From: Iphinoe sp. HA4291-MV1
GTDB taxonomy: Bacteria; Cyanobacteriota; Cyanobacteriia; Cyanobacteriales; Nostocaceae
NCBI GenBank assembly: GCA_019359415.1
Contig: JAHHHH010000002.1
Coordinates: forward strand, 124,001-188,000
Direction of reading: 5' to 3'
Length of the DNA stretch: 64,000 nt
Below are positions 27,026-37,355 of the stretch, piece after piece (within the stretch, counting starts at the first letter, position 1; each line of letters begins with the position of its first letter). The position numbers were made by a program, and so were the translations under genes. The notes under the pieces are model-generated. The model searched no databases and was not told the origin of the DNA. It saw only the letters and a list, made by a program, of their open reading frames with translations.

Positions 27026-27676
27026 TTATAACTTCTGATTGAAGGTGTCCTTAAGAACGGTACGAGCTGCCAAGTGGTTACGAGTAGAAGTAAGAATTTC
27101 TGCTTCCCGTTCTAGACGAGCAGCAGTGTCCTGCATTTCTAACAATGTCTGTTGCTCTGTAGCGACGCCATAAAGATTACTCGCTACCCAGTAAGATAAC
27201 TCTACTGGTAAATCTGGCAAATCTTCTGGCAGTTCAATGTTTTGCTCGGTTAACTTAGCTGAGAGACGCACAACATCTCTCAGCAGTTGTTCTACCTCAG
27301 CAGCCAAAAGTTGCAAATTCTTTGTTGGAGGATTATCTTCAATCCACTCAACCAAGCCGACTCTATACGGTTTTTCACGGACATATTTTAAGAGGCGAAA
27401 TCTTTGTTGACCTAATGTCAGGATCTTCATTCGGTCATCTGGTAGCCTCTGATAATGAATAATTTCTGCACAACTACCAACGTTAGCAATTGTGCTTCTC
27501 ATCGGATCTACCATTAAAACCCCGAACCTGCGATCGCTCTCCAAAATCGTGTTCATCATGATTCGGTAGCGAGGTTCAAAGATATGCAGAGGCAATGGTC
27601 TGGTGGGAAACAGAACTACTTCCGGTAACGGGAACAGAGGTAGTTCGCAAACTGCAATTTTAGAAGAGGATGTCAT
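27026..27676 (-). CDS. LON substrate-binding domain protein
   Basis: A 216-residue protein with only the N-terminal substrate-binding domain of Lon protease (LPLFPLPEVVLFPTRPLPLHIFEPRYRIMM, RFGVLMVDP, DDRMKILTLGQQRF, KPYRVGLVEWIED). It lacks the ATPase and protease domains, so it may act as an adaptor or regulator. ATG at 27676 has AAGG five bases upstream; a GTG at 27682 is also possible. It lies downstream of the str operon but beyond its terminator, so it probably has its own promoter. Confidence 0.88.
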   Translation of the reverse strand: MTSSSKIAVCELPLFPLPEVVLFPTRPLPLHIFEPRYRIMMNTILESDRRFGVLMVDPMRSTIANVGSCAEIIHYQRLPDDRMKILTLGQQRFRLLKYVREKPYRVGLVEWIEDNPPTKNLQLLAAEVEQLLRDVVRLSAKLTEQNIELPEDLPDLPVELSYWVASNLYGVATEQQTLLEMQDTAARLEREAEILTSTRNHLAARTVLKDTFNQKL

Positions 27677-27774
27677 TGTCACCTTGGTATAAATTTAATC
27701 TTAAAAAGCTTTTCTTCTCTGCTTTTTCCCGCACTTTTTCTACATTCTATCATCTTAGATTTTAATACTAATAA

Positions 27775-27805
27775 AAAGCCCTGAAGAAATATATCTTCGG
27801 GCTTT
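27775..27805 (-). terminator. Terminator of the str operon
   Basis: On the minus strand AAAGCCCGAAGA, loop, TCTTCAGGGCTTT (one bulged base), then TTTTTATTAG. It lies 80 bp after the rpsJ stop, and on the plus strand could also serve. Confidence 0.8.
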
Positions 27806-27885
27806 GTTGTCTTTTATACCAAGATTTTCTAAATTATTGTTGATTAGTTATTAAAGAGTATAACTAAGCACTAATAAATAATCAA

Positions 27886-28203
27886 CTACAGCTTAACTTC
27901 AATGTCCACACCTGATGGTAAATCCAGTTTCATCAAGGCATCAATAGTTTTAGAAGAGGGTTGGTAGATATCGATAATTCGACGATGAGTGCGGGTTTCA
28001 AAATGTTCCCGTGAGTCTTTATCTACGTGGGGCGATCGCAGTACACAGTAGATTCGGCGTTTTGTCGGTAAAGGAATCGGTCCTATGGCTGTTGCATTAG
28101 TGCGGTTTGCTGTGTCTACAATCTTCTCGCAAGATGTATCCAATAAGCGACGGTCAAAAGCCTGTAAGCGAATTCTAATCTTTTGCTGCTGTAGAGTTGC
28201 CAT
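27886..28203 (-). CDS. rpsJ: Small ribosomal subunit protein uS10
   Basis: A 105-residue S10 protein of normal length. Typical sequences are [49 protein letters not shown] and [12 protein letters not shown]. Besides its ribosomal role, S10 (NusE) takes part in antitermination. The open frame extends 29 codons upstream, but ATG 28203 ([13 protein letters not shown]) is the conserved start. It is the last gene of the str operon (rpsL, rpsG, fusA, tuf, rpsJ), the usual cyanobacterial order. Confidence 0.97.
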   Translation of the reverse strand: MATLQQQKIRIRLQAFDRRLLDTSCEKIVDTANRTNATAIGPIPLPTKRRIYCVLRSPHVDKDSREHFETRTHRRIIDIYQPSSKTIDALMKLDLPSGVDIEVKL

Positions 28204-28338
28204 CTTAAATTTTCCAGGTTCTGATGAGTTGTGATTTATGGATTGGGGAGTGAAGACGAGCGAATGGGAAAGAAGCTTTCCAATCCCCATTTGCTAGTCT
28301 CCAATCTACTGCGCGTAACGCGTTTATGGACACGAAAA

Positions 28339-28369
28339 GAGCAGAGTGGGTATTATACCATCTCTGCTC
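28339..28369 (-). terminator. Hairpin between tuf and rpsJ
   Basis: GAGCAGAG pairs with CTCTGCTC across a loop (about 10 bp of stem with the next pairs). On the minus strand it is followed by TTTTCGTG; on the plus strand by CTTTTTT. It may attenuate rpsJ relative to tuf, or act as a processing site. Confidence 0.6.
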
Positions 28370-28394
28370 CTTTTTTAGTTAAGGTGCAAAGGTG

Positions 28395-29624
28395 CTACTT
28401 GACGATTTTGGAAACGACACCAGAACCGATGGTACGACCACCTTCACGAATTGCAAAGCGCATTCCTTGCTCAATTGCGATCGGGCTGATGAGTTCTACA
28501 GTCACTTTGATACGATCACCAGGCATCACCATTTCAGCAGCACTACCATCGTCAGCAGTGAAGACTTTGATGGTGCCAGTCACGTCGGTTGTCCGCACAT
28601 AAAACTGAGGACGGTAACCTGCGAAAAATGGAGTCTTACGACCACCTTCTTTTTCTGTTAAGACGTACACTTCACCTTCAAATTCAGTGTGCGGGGTAAT
28701 CGAACCAGGCTTAGCGATAACCATGCCCCGTTCTATATCAGTCTTCTGTATACCACGCAGTAGAATTCCGGCGTTATCACCAGCCATACCTTTGTCAAGA
28801 CTCTTCTTAAACATCTCGATACCAGTTACGATGGTGCTGCGAGTATTTTTAATGCCCACTAACTCTACGTTATCGCCGACTTTGACTTCACCCCGCTCAA
28901 TACGTCCGGTAGCTACGGTACCACGACCTGTGATGGAGAACACGTCTTCTACAGCCATCAGGAAAGGCTTATCCACATCGCGCTCAGGTGTGGGGATAGA
29001 AGCATCTACAGCATCCATGAGTTCGTAGATTTTGTTTACCCAGTCATCTTCACCTTTCTTTATTTTGGGGTTAGCAGTCATTGTCTCCAGTGCCTTTAGA
29101 CCAGAACCCTTGATGACTGGAATGTTTTCGCCATCGAAATTGTAGCTAGACAGTAGTTCGCGGACTTCCAATTCCACCAGTTCTAGAAGTTCTTCGTCGT
29201 CCACCATGTCTTCTTTATTTAAGAAGACAACTAGGTTAGGAACACCCACCTGTCTTGCCAGTAGGATGTGTTCGCGGGTTTGAGGCATGGGACCGTCAGC
29301 AGCAGAAACCACCAGAATGGCACCATCCATCTGAGCAGCACCAGTGATCATGTTCTTCACATAGTCAGCGTGCCCAGGACAGTCTACGTGAGCATAGTGC
29401 CGCTTCTCAGTTTCATATTCTACGTGAGCGGTATTGATGGTAATCCCCCGCGCCTTTTCTTCCGGTGCGTTATCGATTTGATCATAGCCTTTAGCCACAG
29501 CTTGACCCAGAGCTGCCAGGGTCATGGTGATGGCTGCCGTTAACGTAGTCTTACCGTGGTCAACGTGTCCAATAGTACCGATGTTAACGTGGGGTTTATT
29601 CCGTTCAAACTTTGCGCGTGCCAT
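28395..29624 (-). CDS. tuf: Elongation factor Tu
   Basis: A 409-residue EF-Tu, delivering aminoacyl-tRNA to the ribosome. GTPase motifs are intact: [30 protein letters not shown] and SGLKAL. The second and third beta-barrel domains follow ([42 protein letters not shown]). Length matches cyanobacterial EF-Tu. It follows fusA by 22 bp and is co-transcribed. Confidence 0.98.
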   Translation of the reverse strand: MARAKFERNKPHVNIGTIGHVDHGKTTLTAAITMTLAALGQAVAKGYDQIDNAPEEKARGITINTAHVEYETEKRHYAHVDCPGHADYVKNMITGAAQMDGAILVVSAADGPMPQTREHILLARQVGVPNLVVFLNKEDMVDDEELLELVELEVRELLSSYNFDGENIPVIKGSGLKALETMTANPKIKKGEDDWVNKIYELMDAVDASIPTPERDVDKPFLMAVEDVFSITGRGTVATGRIERGEVKVGDNVELVGIKNTRSTIVTGIEMFKKSLDKGMAGDNAGILLRGIQKTDIERGMVIAKPGSITPHTEFEGEVYVLTEKEGGRKTPFFAGYRPQFYVRTTDVTGTIKVFTADDGSAAEMVMPGDRIKVTVELISPIAIEQGMRFAIREGGRTIGSGVVSKIVK

Positions 29625-29646
29625 GAATACTAATTTCCTTTACTAA

Positions 29647-31725
29647 CTAAGCGTTCCCTTTGCTTTTAGCTATGATTGCCTCAGCCACGTTGCGAGGCAC
29701 TTCTTCGTAGTGGCTAAACTCCATTGAGAAGATGCCCCGACCTTGGGTTTTTGATCTGATATCAGTAGCGTAGCCAAACATTTCTGCTAATGGGACTTTT
29801 GCAGTGACTTTGGCAATACTTTGCTCAGATCCCATTCCCTCAATTTGCCCACGACGGGAATTGAGGTCACCCATTACATCCCCAAGGAAGTTTTCGGGAA
29901 CTTCTACCTCAACTTTCATCATAGGCTCTAACAGGACGGGTGCTGCTTTCAGCACAGCTTCCTTCATCGCCATTGAGCCAGCGATTTTGAAAGCCATTTC
30001 TGAAGAGTCTACATCATGGTATGACCCATCTACCAGCGTTGCTTTGACATCAATCAGTGGATATCCAGCAAGAACACCCGATTCGCAGCTTTCTTTCATT
30101 CCCTGTTCTGCTGGTCCGATGTACTCTTTGGGTACAGCACCGCCAACAATTTTAGAGACGAATTCAAAGCCGCTTCCTGGTTGTCCTGGCTCCAAGTCGA
30201 TCACAACGTGACCATACTGACCTTTACCACCGCTTTGACGGATGAATTTACCTTCAACTCTGTTAACAGGCTTACGAATTGTTTCACGGTAAGCAACTTG
30301 CGGAGCACCGACGTTTGCTTCCACTTTGAATTCACGTAACATCCGGTCTACCAGAATTTCTAGGTGTAGCTCTCCCATTCCTGCAATCACGGTTTGGTTG
30401 GTTTCCGGATCTACATTCACGCGGAAAGTGGGGTCTTCTTCTGAGAGAGATTGCAGAGCTTTGGACAGCTTATCCATGTCATTCTTGGTTTTGGGTTCAA
30501 CTGCCACAGAAATGACAGGCTCAGGAATGAACAGGGATTCTAGAATGACTGGTGAGCCTTCATCAGAAAGTGTGTCACCTGTCAAGGTCTCTTTCAATCC
30601 CAGCGCAGCTCCCAAATCACCTGAGCGCATTTCATCTACGTCAATCCGCTCATCTGCTTTCAAAATCACTAAACGAGAAATCCGTTCTTTCTTGTTCTTG
30701 GTGGCATTGAGGACATAGCTGCCCTTCTTCAGAACACCAGAATAAACGCGAATGAAGGTTAAGCGACCGTAGGGATCAGCCATAATCTTGAAGGCAAGAG
30801 CCGACATGGGTTCGTTGTCGTCGGCGCGACGCTCAACAGTTTCACCATTTGGCAGTGTCCCTTGAATTGGTGGTACATCGATTGGTGCTGGTAAGTAATC
30901 TACGACTGCATCCAACAACAACTGTACACCTTTGTTCTTAAATGCCGAGCCGCAAAGCAGCGGCACAATAGTACCTGCAATTGTACCTTTACGCAGAGCC
31001 GTGCGGATTTCGTCTTCGGTCAATTCCTCGCCCTCGAAGTACTTGGTCATCAGATCATCATCCGTTTCCGCAACCGCTTCAATCAGTTTGGTGCGAAACT
31101 CTTCGATCTGAGCCGCCATATCTTCGGGGACATCTGTTTCCTTGATATCAGTTCCCTGGTCGTTGGTGTAGATGTATGCACGCATCCGTACCAGGTCAAC
31201 AATACCTTGGAACTCGCTTTCACTACCAATAGGCAACTGAATGGGAATGGCATTTGCCCGCAGGCGATCGCGCACTTGCTCGTAAACCTTGTAGAAGTTC
31301 GCACCCGTACGATCCATCTTGTTGATAAAAACGATGCGAGGCACCTTATAACGATCTGCTTGACGCCACACAGTTTCTGTTTGCGGCTGCACGCCACCCA
31401 CAGAACATAAAACTGTAATGACACCATCCAGTACCCGCATGGAACGTTCTACCTCAATTGTGAAGTCTACGTGTCCTGGAGTATCAATAATGTTAATTTG
31501 ATGATTATTCCAACTGGTACTGATAGCAGCAGCAGTGATAGTAATTCCCCGCTCCCGCTCTTGTTCCATCCAGTCAGTTACAGCGGTTCCTTCATGAACC
31601 TCACCAATCTTATGAATTATCCCAGAGTAAAATAATATTCTCTCTGTTGTCGTTGTTTTGCCCGCATCTATATGCGCCGCAATACCAATATTGCGTACTT
31701 TCTCCAGCGGGTTTGTACGTGCCAC
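29647..31725 (-). CDS. fusA: Elongation factor G
   Basis: A 692-residue EF-G, which drives translocation on the ribosome. Motifs: [43 protein letters not shown], then domain II ([19 protein letters not shown]) and domains III-V ([32 protein letters not shown]). The start is GTG at 31725 with GGAGGC nearby. The gap to rpsG is 136 bp and AT-rich. Confidence 0.98.
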   Translation of the reverse strand: MARTNPLEKVRNIGIAAHIDAGKTTTTERILFYSGIIHKIGEVHEGTAVTDWMEQERERGITITAAAISTSWNNHQINIIDTPGHVDFTIEVERSMRVLDGVITVLCSVGGVQPQTETVWRQADRYKVPRIVFINKMDRTGANFYKVYEQVRDRLRANAIPIQLPIGSESEFQGIVDLVRMRAYIYTNDQGTDIKETDVPEDMAAQIEEFRTKLIEAVAETDDDLMTKYFEGEELTEDEIRTALRKGTIAGTIVPLLCGSAFKNKGVQLLLDAVVDYLPAPIDVPPIQGTLPNGETVERRADDNEPMSALAFKIMADPYGRLTFIRVYSGVLKKGSYVLNATKNKKERISRLVILKADERIDVDEMRSGDLGAALGLKETLTGDTLSDEGSPVILESLFIPEPVISVAVEPKTKNDMDKLSKALQSLSEEDPTFRVNVDPETNQTVIAGMGELHLEILVDRMLREFKVEANVGAPQVAYRETIRKPVNRVEGKFIRQSGGKGQYGHVVIDLEPGQPGSGFEFVSKIVGGAVPKEYIGPAEQGMKESCESGVLAGYPLIDVKATLVDGSYHDVDSSEMAFKIAGSMAMKEAVLKAAPVLLEPMMKVEVEVPENFLGDVMGDLNSRRGQIEGMGSEQSIAKVTAKVPLAEMFGYATDIRSKTQGRGIFSMEFSHYEEVPRNVAEAIIAKSKGNA

Positions 31726-31861
31726 AGCTGCCTCCTATAGTTTTCGCCTCATGATACTTGTATATTACACTTTGTTAAGATATTATACTTTTACGGAAAA
31801 CCGTCTTTTTATCGTAAACACACGATATATCGCTCTTCAACACGATATATCGGTTTTCCAC

Positions 31862-32332
31862 TTAGTAGCGATAGTGAGCAAAAGCTTTGTTTGCTTCTGC
31901 CATCCGGTGCGTTTCTTCACGCTTGCGAATCGCGTTTCCGCTTTCGTTAGCAGCATCCATCAATTCATTTGCCAGTTTGCCTGCCATTGTACGCCCTGGA
32001 CGTTGTCTTGAAAACTGCACCAACCAACGCAGTGCGAGGGTTGTACCCCGCTCAGCACGCACTTCCATTGGGACTTGGTACGTCGCCCCACCAACTCGAC
32101 GAGCTTTGACTTCTACTAAAGGCGTTGCGTTACGCACAGCTCTTTCAAAGGTTTCCAACGCATCGCTACCAGTCCGTTCCCCAATTGTTTTCATAGCATC
32201 ATAAACAATGCGTGCGGCGAGAGATTTTTTGCCATGACGCATTATCCGCCTAATGATCATACTGATAAGGCGACTGTTATACACAGAGTCAGGCAGAACC
32301 GGACGTTTTTGAATAACACCACGACGAGACAT
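31862..32332 (-). CDS. rpsG: Small ribosomal subunit protein uS7
   Basis: A 156-residue S7 of normal length, assembling the head of the 30S subunit. Typical stretches: [55 protein letters not shown] and [32 protein letters not shown]. It lies 1.06 kb downstream of rpsL, which is unusual for this operon; it may therefore need its own promoter. Confidence 0.98.
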   Translation of the reverse strand: MSRRGVIQKRPVLPDSVYNSRLISMIIRRIMRHGKKSLAARIVYDAMKTIGERTGSDALETFERAVRNATPLVEVKARRVGGATYQVPMEVRAERGTTLALRWLVQFSRQRPGRTMAGKLANELMDAANESGNAIRKREETHRMAEANKAFAHYRY

Positions 32333-33056
32333 ACTTAAACCTTTAGTTCTAAATTGGCAATGAGACTATATGCTATATGCTATCGAACACCAGCATTTCT
32401 AAACGGCAAATGCCGCCGTCTAATTTTCTTGAGCTGTTTCACTGCGATTGCAGCTACACTAACTTGCAAAAACTGCTGTTCTTAACAACAGGAAGCGACA
32501 AAATTATATACCGTGACTGACCCTACTCATTCAACTCTTATAAGCAATACATAATTGCTGGAGATGTTCATTTTGTAGAGTTGCGCGTACTTTGAGCTTT
32601 ACATCGGCAGATACAGTTCACAGTCTTACTAGACTCTGTGTACCAGTTTCACGCCTAGTCTGCCAGACCGACCGATGGGTGTTACCAGAAAATTCTATTG
32701 CACTTTTATCTCGGCTCTAAGCCAAGTTTTGTACAAATACAAATTTATCTTTAGAGCATGGCTTCCTAAATAGAGAAGCATCTCACTTAATAATTTGTGC
32801 AAAAAAAGCCCTCTTTTGTGAGTCATGAAGTGCTGAGTAGACATAATGCTTTGTTTAACTCAGCAAAGTCAATTGCTATCCCCTGAGCTACTCTCGCTTA
32901 AAGCACAAGCTACGTCTGCCTTGCTCCGCGTAGACGCCCGTAGGGTAGAGTGCGAGCTTACGCTAACACAAAGCGTTTCCAAAGGAGATACACACAAACT
33001 ACAAACTATAGAAGGAATTTCCCTTCTCATGAGCGGAGACGTTTCGCGTTGGCGTA

Positions 33057-33075
33057 GCCTGTCCGCAGGACTTAC
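33057..33075. repeat. 19-bp dispersed repeat copy
   Basis: Exact GCCTGTCCGCAGGACTTAC, as at 17451-17469 and (inverted) 8062-8080. Confidence 0.9.
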
Positions 33076-33122
33076 AGGTTTACCCTCTGGGTTTGCCAGT
33101 CCCTCATCGTGACGGAAATCGC

Positions 33123-33165
33123 CATCGCTCTTAGCGTCTCCCCTTGGGAGACGCTAAGGGCGATG
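33123..33165. repeat. 20-bp hairpin in the rpsL-rpsG gap
   Basis: CATCGCTCTTAGCGTCTCCC pairs with the following GGGAGACGCTAAGGGCGATG, with one G-T pair and a 3-nt loop. It would be transcribed if the str operon is read through. Confidence 0.85.
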
Positions 33166-33394
33166 AGGTCTCCTCAGGTAGAGCATCTGGCGTTGGAAAC
33201 CCTCCTGCTGCGCTGGATTCACCGTACAGCGCTACTCCACTCTACTCTATGGGAAGCTCCCTGTGGGCATCTACGGGAAGCCACCCTTCAAAGGACACTG
33301 TGTTGCGGAATTTCTTCCGTTGTTGTAAGAGCGTCTCCGCTCTTGATAAGCAAGTACCTGTGGCGTCTACAGCACTCATTGCATGAGCACTGTT

Positions 33395-33766
33395 CTATTT
33401 AGGACGCTTGGTTCCATACTTAGAACGACCTTGCTTGCGGTCTTTGACTCCAGCTGTATCTAAAGTTCCACGGATAATGTGGTATCTCACGCCTGGTAAG
33501 TCCTTAACGCGACCGCCGCGAATCATGACAACAGAGTGTTCTTGCAAATTATGACCAATTCCTGGAATGTAAGCTGTGACTTCAAATTGAGAAGTCAACC
33601 TTACCCTTGCCACTTTGCGTAGAGCTGAGTTTGGCTTTTTCGGTGTGGTCGTGTATACTCTAGTACAAACGCCCCGACGTTGAGGGCATTGCTTTAGAGC
33701 TGGGGACTTGGTTTTCTGACGCGCTTTTTCGCGTTCGTTACGTATTAGCTGCTGTATTGTTGGCAT
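33395..33766 (-). CDS. rpsL: Small ribosomal subunit protein uS12
   Basis: A 123-residue S12 protein of normal length, acting in decoding. Hallmarks: [46 protein letters not shown]-like region (here [10 protein letters not shown]), [38 protein letters not shown]. Lys in KKPNSALRK is the classic streptomycin position. It is the first gene of the str operon. Confidence 0.97.
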   Translation of the reverse strand: MPTIQQLIRNEREKARQKTKSPALKQCPQRRGVCTRVYTTTPKKPNSALRKVARVRLTSQFEVTAYIPGIGHNLQEHSVVMIRGGRVKDLPGVRYHIIRGTLDTAGVKDRKQGRSKYGTKRPK

Positions 33767-33841
33767 GAGTTACAGCGGGAGAAGCTGCCTTTAGTCTAAG
33801 TTTTAACAAATCCTAATTATATCTTTTTTTATGCTTTTGTG

Positions 33842-34192
33842 TCAAACTTTTTGGGCATTAGTCAAGTCATTAGTTGTTGAAAAGGAGTTACCACATCCAC
33901 AAGTTGCATCCGCTTGCGGGTTATAGAAGCGAAAACCACCGCCCATCAAATCCTCTGAATAGTCCAAAGTCAACTCATTGATATATTTTAAGCTTTCGGC
34001 ATCTATGACGATTTGAGTACCATAACAGTCAAAAACGGAATCATCAACTTGTACCGCTTCATCAAAGGACATCTCATAATACCAGCCAGAGCAACCACCA
34101 GGTTTAACAGCCAAACGAAACAGGACATTTGGCTGTTGCTTTGATTTTAATCGCCTTATTTCATTGGCGGCCGATTTACTCAATTGAATCAT
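33842..34192 (-). CDS. HesB/IscA-type iron-sulfur carrier
   Basis: A 116-residue A-type Fe-S carrier. The three conserved Cys are present: GGCSGWYYEM and the CGCGNSF tail. The start ATG 34192 gives MIQLSKSAANEIRRLKSK, the family start; an upstream TTG would add 11 residues. Such proteins take part in assembling and delivering Fe-S clusters to apoproteins, in cyanobacteria including photosystem and nitrogenase-related proteins. It lies upstream of rpsL but is separate. Confidence 0.9.
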   Translation of the reverse strand: MIQLSKSAANEIRRLKSKQQPNVLFRLAVKPGGCSGWYYEMSFDEAVQVDDSVFDCYGTQIVIDAESLKYINELTLDYSEDLMGGGFRFYNPQADATCGCGNSFSTTNDLTNAQKV

Positions 34193-34271
34193 AAAAGTGG
34201 TAAAGCAATTTAAAAAGTCTATCAATAGACCTTGTCAGTGGGGTGAGTACACTAGCTCACAAATGTGTGAA

Positions 34272-34300
34272 AAACTCGGTTTCTTCAAGAAACCGAGTTT
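34272..34300. terminator. Bidirectional terminator hairpin
   Basis: AAACTCGGTTTCTT, C, AAGAAACCGAGTTT: a perfect stem bracketed by A-run and T-run. On the minus strand it lies about 120 bp after the cupin stop and would end that transcript. The same hairpin word is common between cyanobacterial genes. Confidence 0.75.
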
Positions 34301-34418
34301 TTCAAAAAATAGCATATTTTGTCTTACTTTTGCTTCCTGCCTATTCTAGCCGGAGCTTGCTATATTAAAGATATTCAAGGTGTAGACATACTTTCCTATT
34401 CGTGCTTCGATAGCGCTC

Positions 34419-34847
34419 TTATTGGTCATCATCTTCAGCACGGGAATAGTCGTCCTGGTAACGGATAATATCATCTTCTCCTAAATATTCTCCGTTTTGA
34501 ACTTCAATTAACACCAAGGGAATCACACCAGGATTCTCTAATCGATGAGCTGTACACTGGGGTACATAGGTTGACTGATTATTGCTGAGCAAGACTTCTT
34601 CATCACCGCAAACAACCCTAGCTGTACCAGAGACGACAATCCAATGTTCGCTGCGATGATGATGCATTTGCAAGCTGAGGCGGTGTCCAGGCTTAACTTC
34701 AATACGCTTAATTTTATATCCACGCCCTTCTTCTAAAACAGTAAATGAACCCCAAGGGCGAAGCTCAGTTGCAGCCACACCTCTTGGGGTGACCGCAGGC
34801 GGAAGGGGCAATGTGTTAATTTGTGTTGCTTCTTGAAATTGAGCCAT
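34419..34847 (-). CDS. Cupin, mannose-6-phosphate isomerase type II-like
   Basis: A 142-residue single cupin like the C-terminal half of bifunctional mannose-1-phosphate guanylyltransferase/isomerase. It has RPWGSFTVLEEG, the metal-binding QMHHHRSEHWIVVSGTARV, and VPQCTAHRLENPG. Likely role is mannose-6-phosphate/fructose-6-phosphate isomerisation for cell-surface sugars, by family inference. ATG 34847 is preceded by GAGG at good spacing. The tail is acidic. Confidence 0.85.
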   Translation of the reverse strand: MAQFQEATQINTLPLPPAVTPRGVAATELRPWGSFTVLEEGRGYKIKRIEVKPGHRLSLQMHHHRSEHWIVVSGTARVVCGDEEVLLSNNQSTYVPQCTAHRLENPGVIPLVLIEVQNGEYLGEDDIIRYQDDYSRAEDDDQ

Positions 34848-35081
34848 ATTTACCTCGCGTTGTGACACAGCAGACGGTCAGCACTCTTGAATCAATCATT
34901 GACGCAAAAACAAGGCATGATGTTGCAACTACGGAGATGAGCAATCCACGCCACTTCTGCCAAAGATAACAAAACCAGGTGAGAGAGTGTCATCAATAAC
35001 TCTGAAAAAACTGTGTCTACACCAACTCTTCATCAAGTAACATCACAACTTATTGTCAGCTTCAAAGTTAAGGAGCAAGGG

Positions 35082-37355
35082 TCAAGGGTTAAGATTAATT
35101 GCTTTGGACTTTGGACTTTTGACTGATGGACTTTGCAAGGGCGGTAAGAATATACCAATACCGTTGTGAACACGAGCAGCAGTGTTAGGGGAACGGTCAA
35201 GGAGTTGTCCTCCCAAGTAAAGACTAGTAGAACTGCCGCCATCCAAATTAAGAGCATCTACACACCCTAAGAGTTGCATGAGTTGGGCATGTTCTGCCAG
35301 GGTTGGCCCTGCACCGCCAGCACGATTGTGTACAGCCGCAATAATCAGATTTCCTGTTGTCGTTGTGCAGATACCACTGCGAATAGCCTTTTGGGTGATA
35401 AAGGCGTTGCTAAATTTTTCGCTCTTAGCATCAAGGACAATTTGACGATTTTGCAGTAGCAGTGGTCCTGCTCCTACAATGTGTGGGTAACGACTAAAAA
35501 CAGCAGGAGCAGTGGAACTGGCAATCCTCACAGAGGAGCCAATTGGTAAGATAGCACCATTGCTCGTAGCGTTACCGCGTAATATTAGCAAATAGCTATC
35601 TTGTGGTATCGGAACGGTAATTTCACCAGCTTTACCTCCTGTTTGCTGATTCATAACTTGGTTTTTCTGCACAACGAGAATGATTTCATTGTCAGTGAGG
35701 GGAGTGTAAGTTGCTCCCCATGCAGCAGTGTAACGGGCAATACCGCTTTGAACGTAGCCACTGTTGAGAGTCAAAATCGGTAACTGTACGTTGTTGTTGC
35801 CTATTAAAGTTTCCAGCAAGTTGAGACGACCAATGTAAAACTGCCCAGAATCATTCCAAGCGATCGCTCCTCGGTTAAGAATTGGACTTGACAACCATAA
35901 CCCATCCCGACGAATTGCACCCAGAGGTAACTGATTATTGCGGTTAAAATAACCACCATTAATTGCTGCAACTGCTGAGTGTGCCAGTGCAGTTTGAACC
36001 AGAGGAGCAGTGCCTACCAAGGTGTTAGTCATTGTCCAGATAGGTTTTAATTTTATTCCGGAAGTACGAGGACTAATTTCTAACCACACAATAGGAAAGC
36101 GTTCTTTACCTAAGTTTACAAACCGCTGTCGCCAGTTTAACCCGGGTGCCCATGTAATATTTCTTTCCACCATCGCATCGGGTCGAATTTCAATAATCAG
36201 ACGGTTGGGGTTAGGTACAGTACTAATCCGAGGAGTGAAACCAAAGGGAACACTCAGACGCATTATCGTTTGGTTGTTGACCACCTCCATTTGTTGTATT
36301 AGTGGTAGAGATGAGGGGGATGAGGAGGATGGGGAAATGGGGAGATGGGGGGACAAGGGGATGGGGGGGAAAGAGCCAGTGGACGTTGACTCTTCCCCTG
36401 TCGGGGAGGCTGCGCCAACATCTCCTCTGCTCCCCTGCTCTCCTGCTCCCCTAGGGGGAGTGTAACGTTGTACCAACACTGGATCGGCTATTCCATCAAG
36501 GGTAATTATCCACTCTCTATCTGGTAGCGAGGAAGAATGTGGGAGCGACGAAGGAAGTTGTTTAGAGGAATTCCCCTCCTCCTCTATTTGAGGTTGAGGT
36601 TTTTTGACGCTTAGCCCTTGCGTGATTTGCCAGGGAGTTGGACGATCCAAATCTACGATAATGTGATGAACTGCAAGTTGTTTATCCTGGGAAATATTTG
36701 TGACTTTTGCGCTTGGTGTAGTAATGACTAACGTGTTATTGACAACTTGCATCTGCCATTTGGCTGCTTGTGCGAAATTCGTAATATCTAGATATCGATA
36801 TCCTGTCGCTAGTAAACTAGTTAACACTAGTGGTTTAGTGTTAGATGAAAACCATTGTATTGGTTGCCTATCTGGATTGCTGCTGTTTAATAAATCTACC
36901 CCGAATAATTGCCTAACTGCTGCATCACTAAGATGAATACTCAACGAGCCTGTTTTTCCGCGTTGCTGCAACCAAGCTCCAGATAAGATGCGACCATTGA
37001 GAGAAATTTTGTTACCATAGGAAATTACCCCGCTTAAAGCAGGAGGTGGAGGTAATGGTTGCTCAAGAAGACTTTGAGAGGGAAATTCCCTCCTTTGAGG
37101 GAACTGTTGTTGGGAGATGCGCAAACGAGGATAAGTCTCTTTCTCCCCGTGTTTGTGTGTTCCTGTGTCCCTTTTGTGTCTCTGTGTCCCGTTGTCAGTT
37201 TCTAACAAGAACTGGGCTTTTGCATTCATACAAGTAGCTATTAAGCACAGTAGTGTCAAAATTATTGGTGACACGAAAACTACGACATGCCTGCCATTGC
37301 CTTTATTGACAGTAGCACTGTGGTGGTTTTGGCAAAAAGTTGGTATTTCTCCCAT
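35082..37355 (-). CDS. Exported phosphodiester glycosidase family protein
   Basis: A 757-residue protein with an N-terminal hydrophobic segment (FVSPIILTLLCLIATCMNA) for export. The C-terminal half (from about 470) is the NAGPA/DUF2233 domain: AAINGGYFNRNNQLPLGAI, SGICTTTTGNLIIAAVHNRAGGAGPTLAEHAQLM and LNLDGGSSTSLYLGGQLL. The N-terminal half has an AMIN-like or copper-amine-type beta region. Between them, residues about 300-355 are a Pro/Ser/Gly-rich stretch derived from repeat DNA (36296-36465). Role: probably cell-wall or exopolysaccharide turnover, not proven. ATG 37355 is preferred to a TTG at 37382. Confidence 0.85.
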   Translation of the reverse strand: MGEIPTFCQNHHSATVNKGNGRHVVVFVSPIILTLLCLIATCMNAKAQFLLETDNGTQRHKRDTGTHKHGEKETYPRLRISQQQFPQRREFPSQSLLEQPLPPPPALSGVISYGNKISLNGRILSGAWLQQRGKTGSLSIHLSDAAVRQLFGVDLLNSSNPDRQPIQWFSSNTKPLVLTSLLATGYRYLDITNFAQAAKWQMQVVNNTLVITTPSAKVTNISQDKQLAVHHIIVDLDRPTPWQITQGLSVKKPQPQIEEEGNSSKQLPSSLPHSSSLPDREWIITLDGIADPVLVQRYTPPRGAGEQGSRGDVGAASPTGEESTSTGSFPPIPLSPHLPISPSSSSPSSLPLIQQMEVVNNQTIMRLSVPFGFTPRISTVPNPNRLIIEIRPDAMVERNITWAPGLNWRQRFVNLGKERFPIVWLEISPRTSGIKLKPIWTMTNTLVGTAPLVQTALAHSAVAAINGGYFNRNNQLPLGAIRRDGLWLSSPILNRGAIAWNDSGQFYIGRLNLLETLIGNNNVQLPILTLNSGYVQSGIARYTAAWGATYTPLTDNEIILVVQKNQVMNQQTGGKAGEITVPIPQDSYLLILRGNATSNGAILPIGSSVRIASSTAPAVFSRYPHIVGAGPLLLQNRQIVLDAKSEKFSNAFITQKAIRSGICTTTTGNLIIAAVHNRAGGAGPTLAEHAQLMQLLGCVDALNLDGGSSTSLYLGGQLLDRSPNTAARVHNGIGIFLPPLQSPSVKSPKSKAINLNP
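36296..36465 (-). repeat. Low-complexity repeat DNA inside a coding region
   Basis: GGGGGA, GGAGGATGGGGA and GGGGAGCAGAGG-type tracts with a GC-rich palindrome between them, in frame inside the phosphodiester glycosidase gene. It encodes a spacer rich in Ser, Pro and Gly. Confidence 0.75.

Larger units (their letters stand above)
32333..33394. other. Repeat-filled gap splitting rpsL and rpsG
   Basis: A 1.06-kb stretch inside what is normally a tight operon. I see no supportable gene; frames at 32846-33400 are repeat-derived. It contains GC-rich palindromes (TCTGCCTTGCTCCGCG, GCGGAGACG), one 19-bp dispersed repeat at 33057-33075, and a 20-bp hairpin at 33123-33165. The rpsG-proximal 450 bp is less repetitive and could hold a promoter or leader. 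Confidence 0.7.

Noticed and set aside
32846-33402. Open frames between rpsL and rpsG
   Set aside because: They read through dispersed repeats and hairpins, so coding is unlikely.
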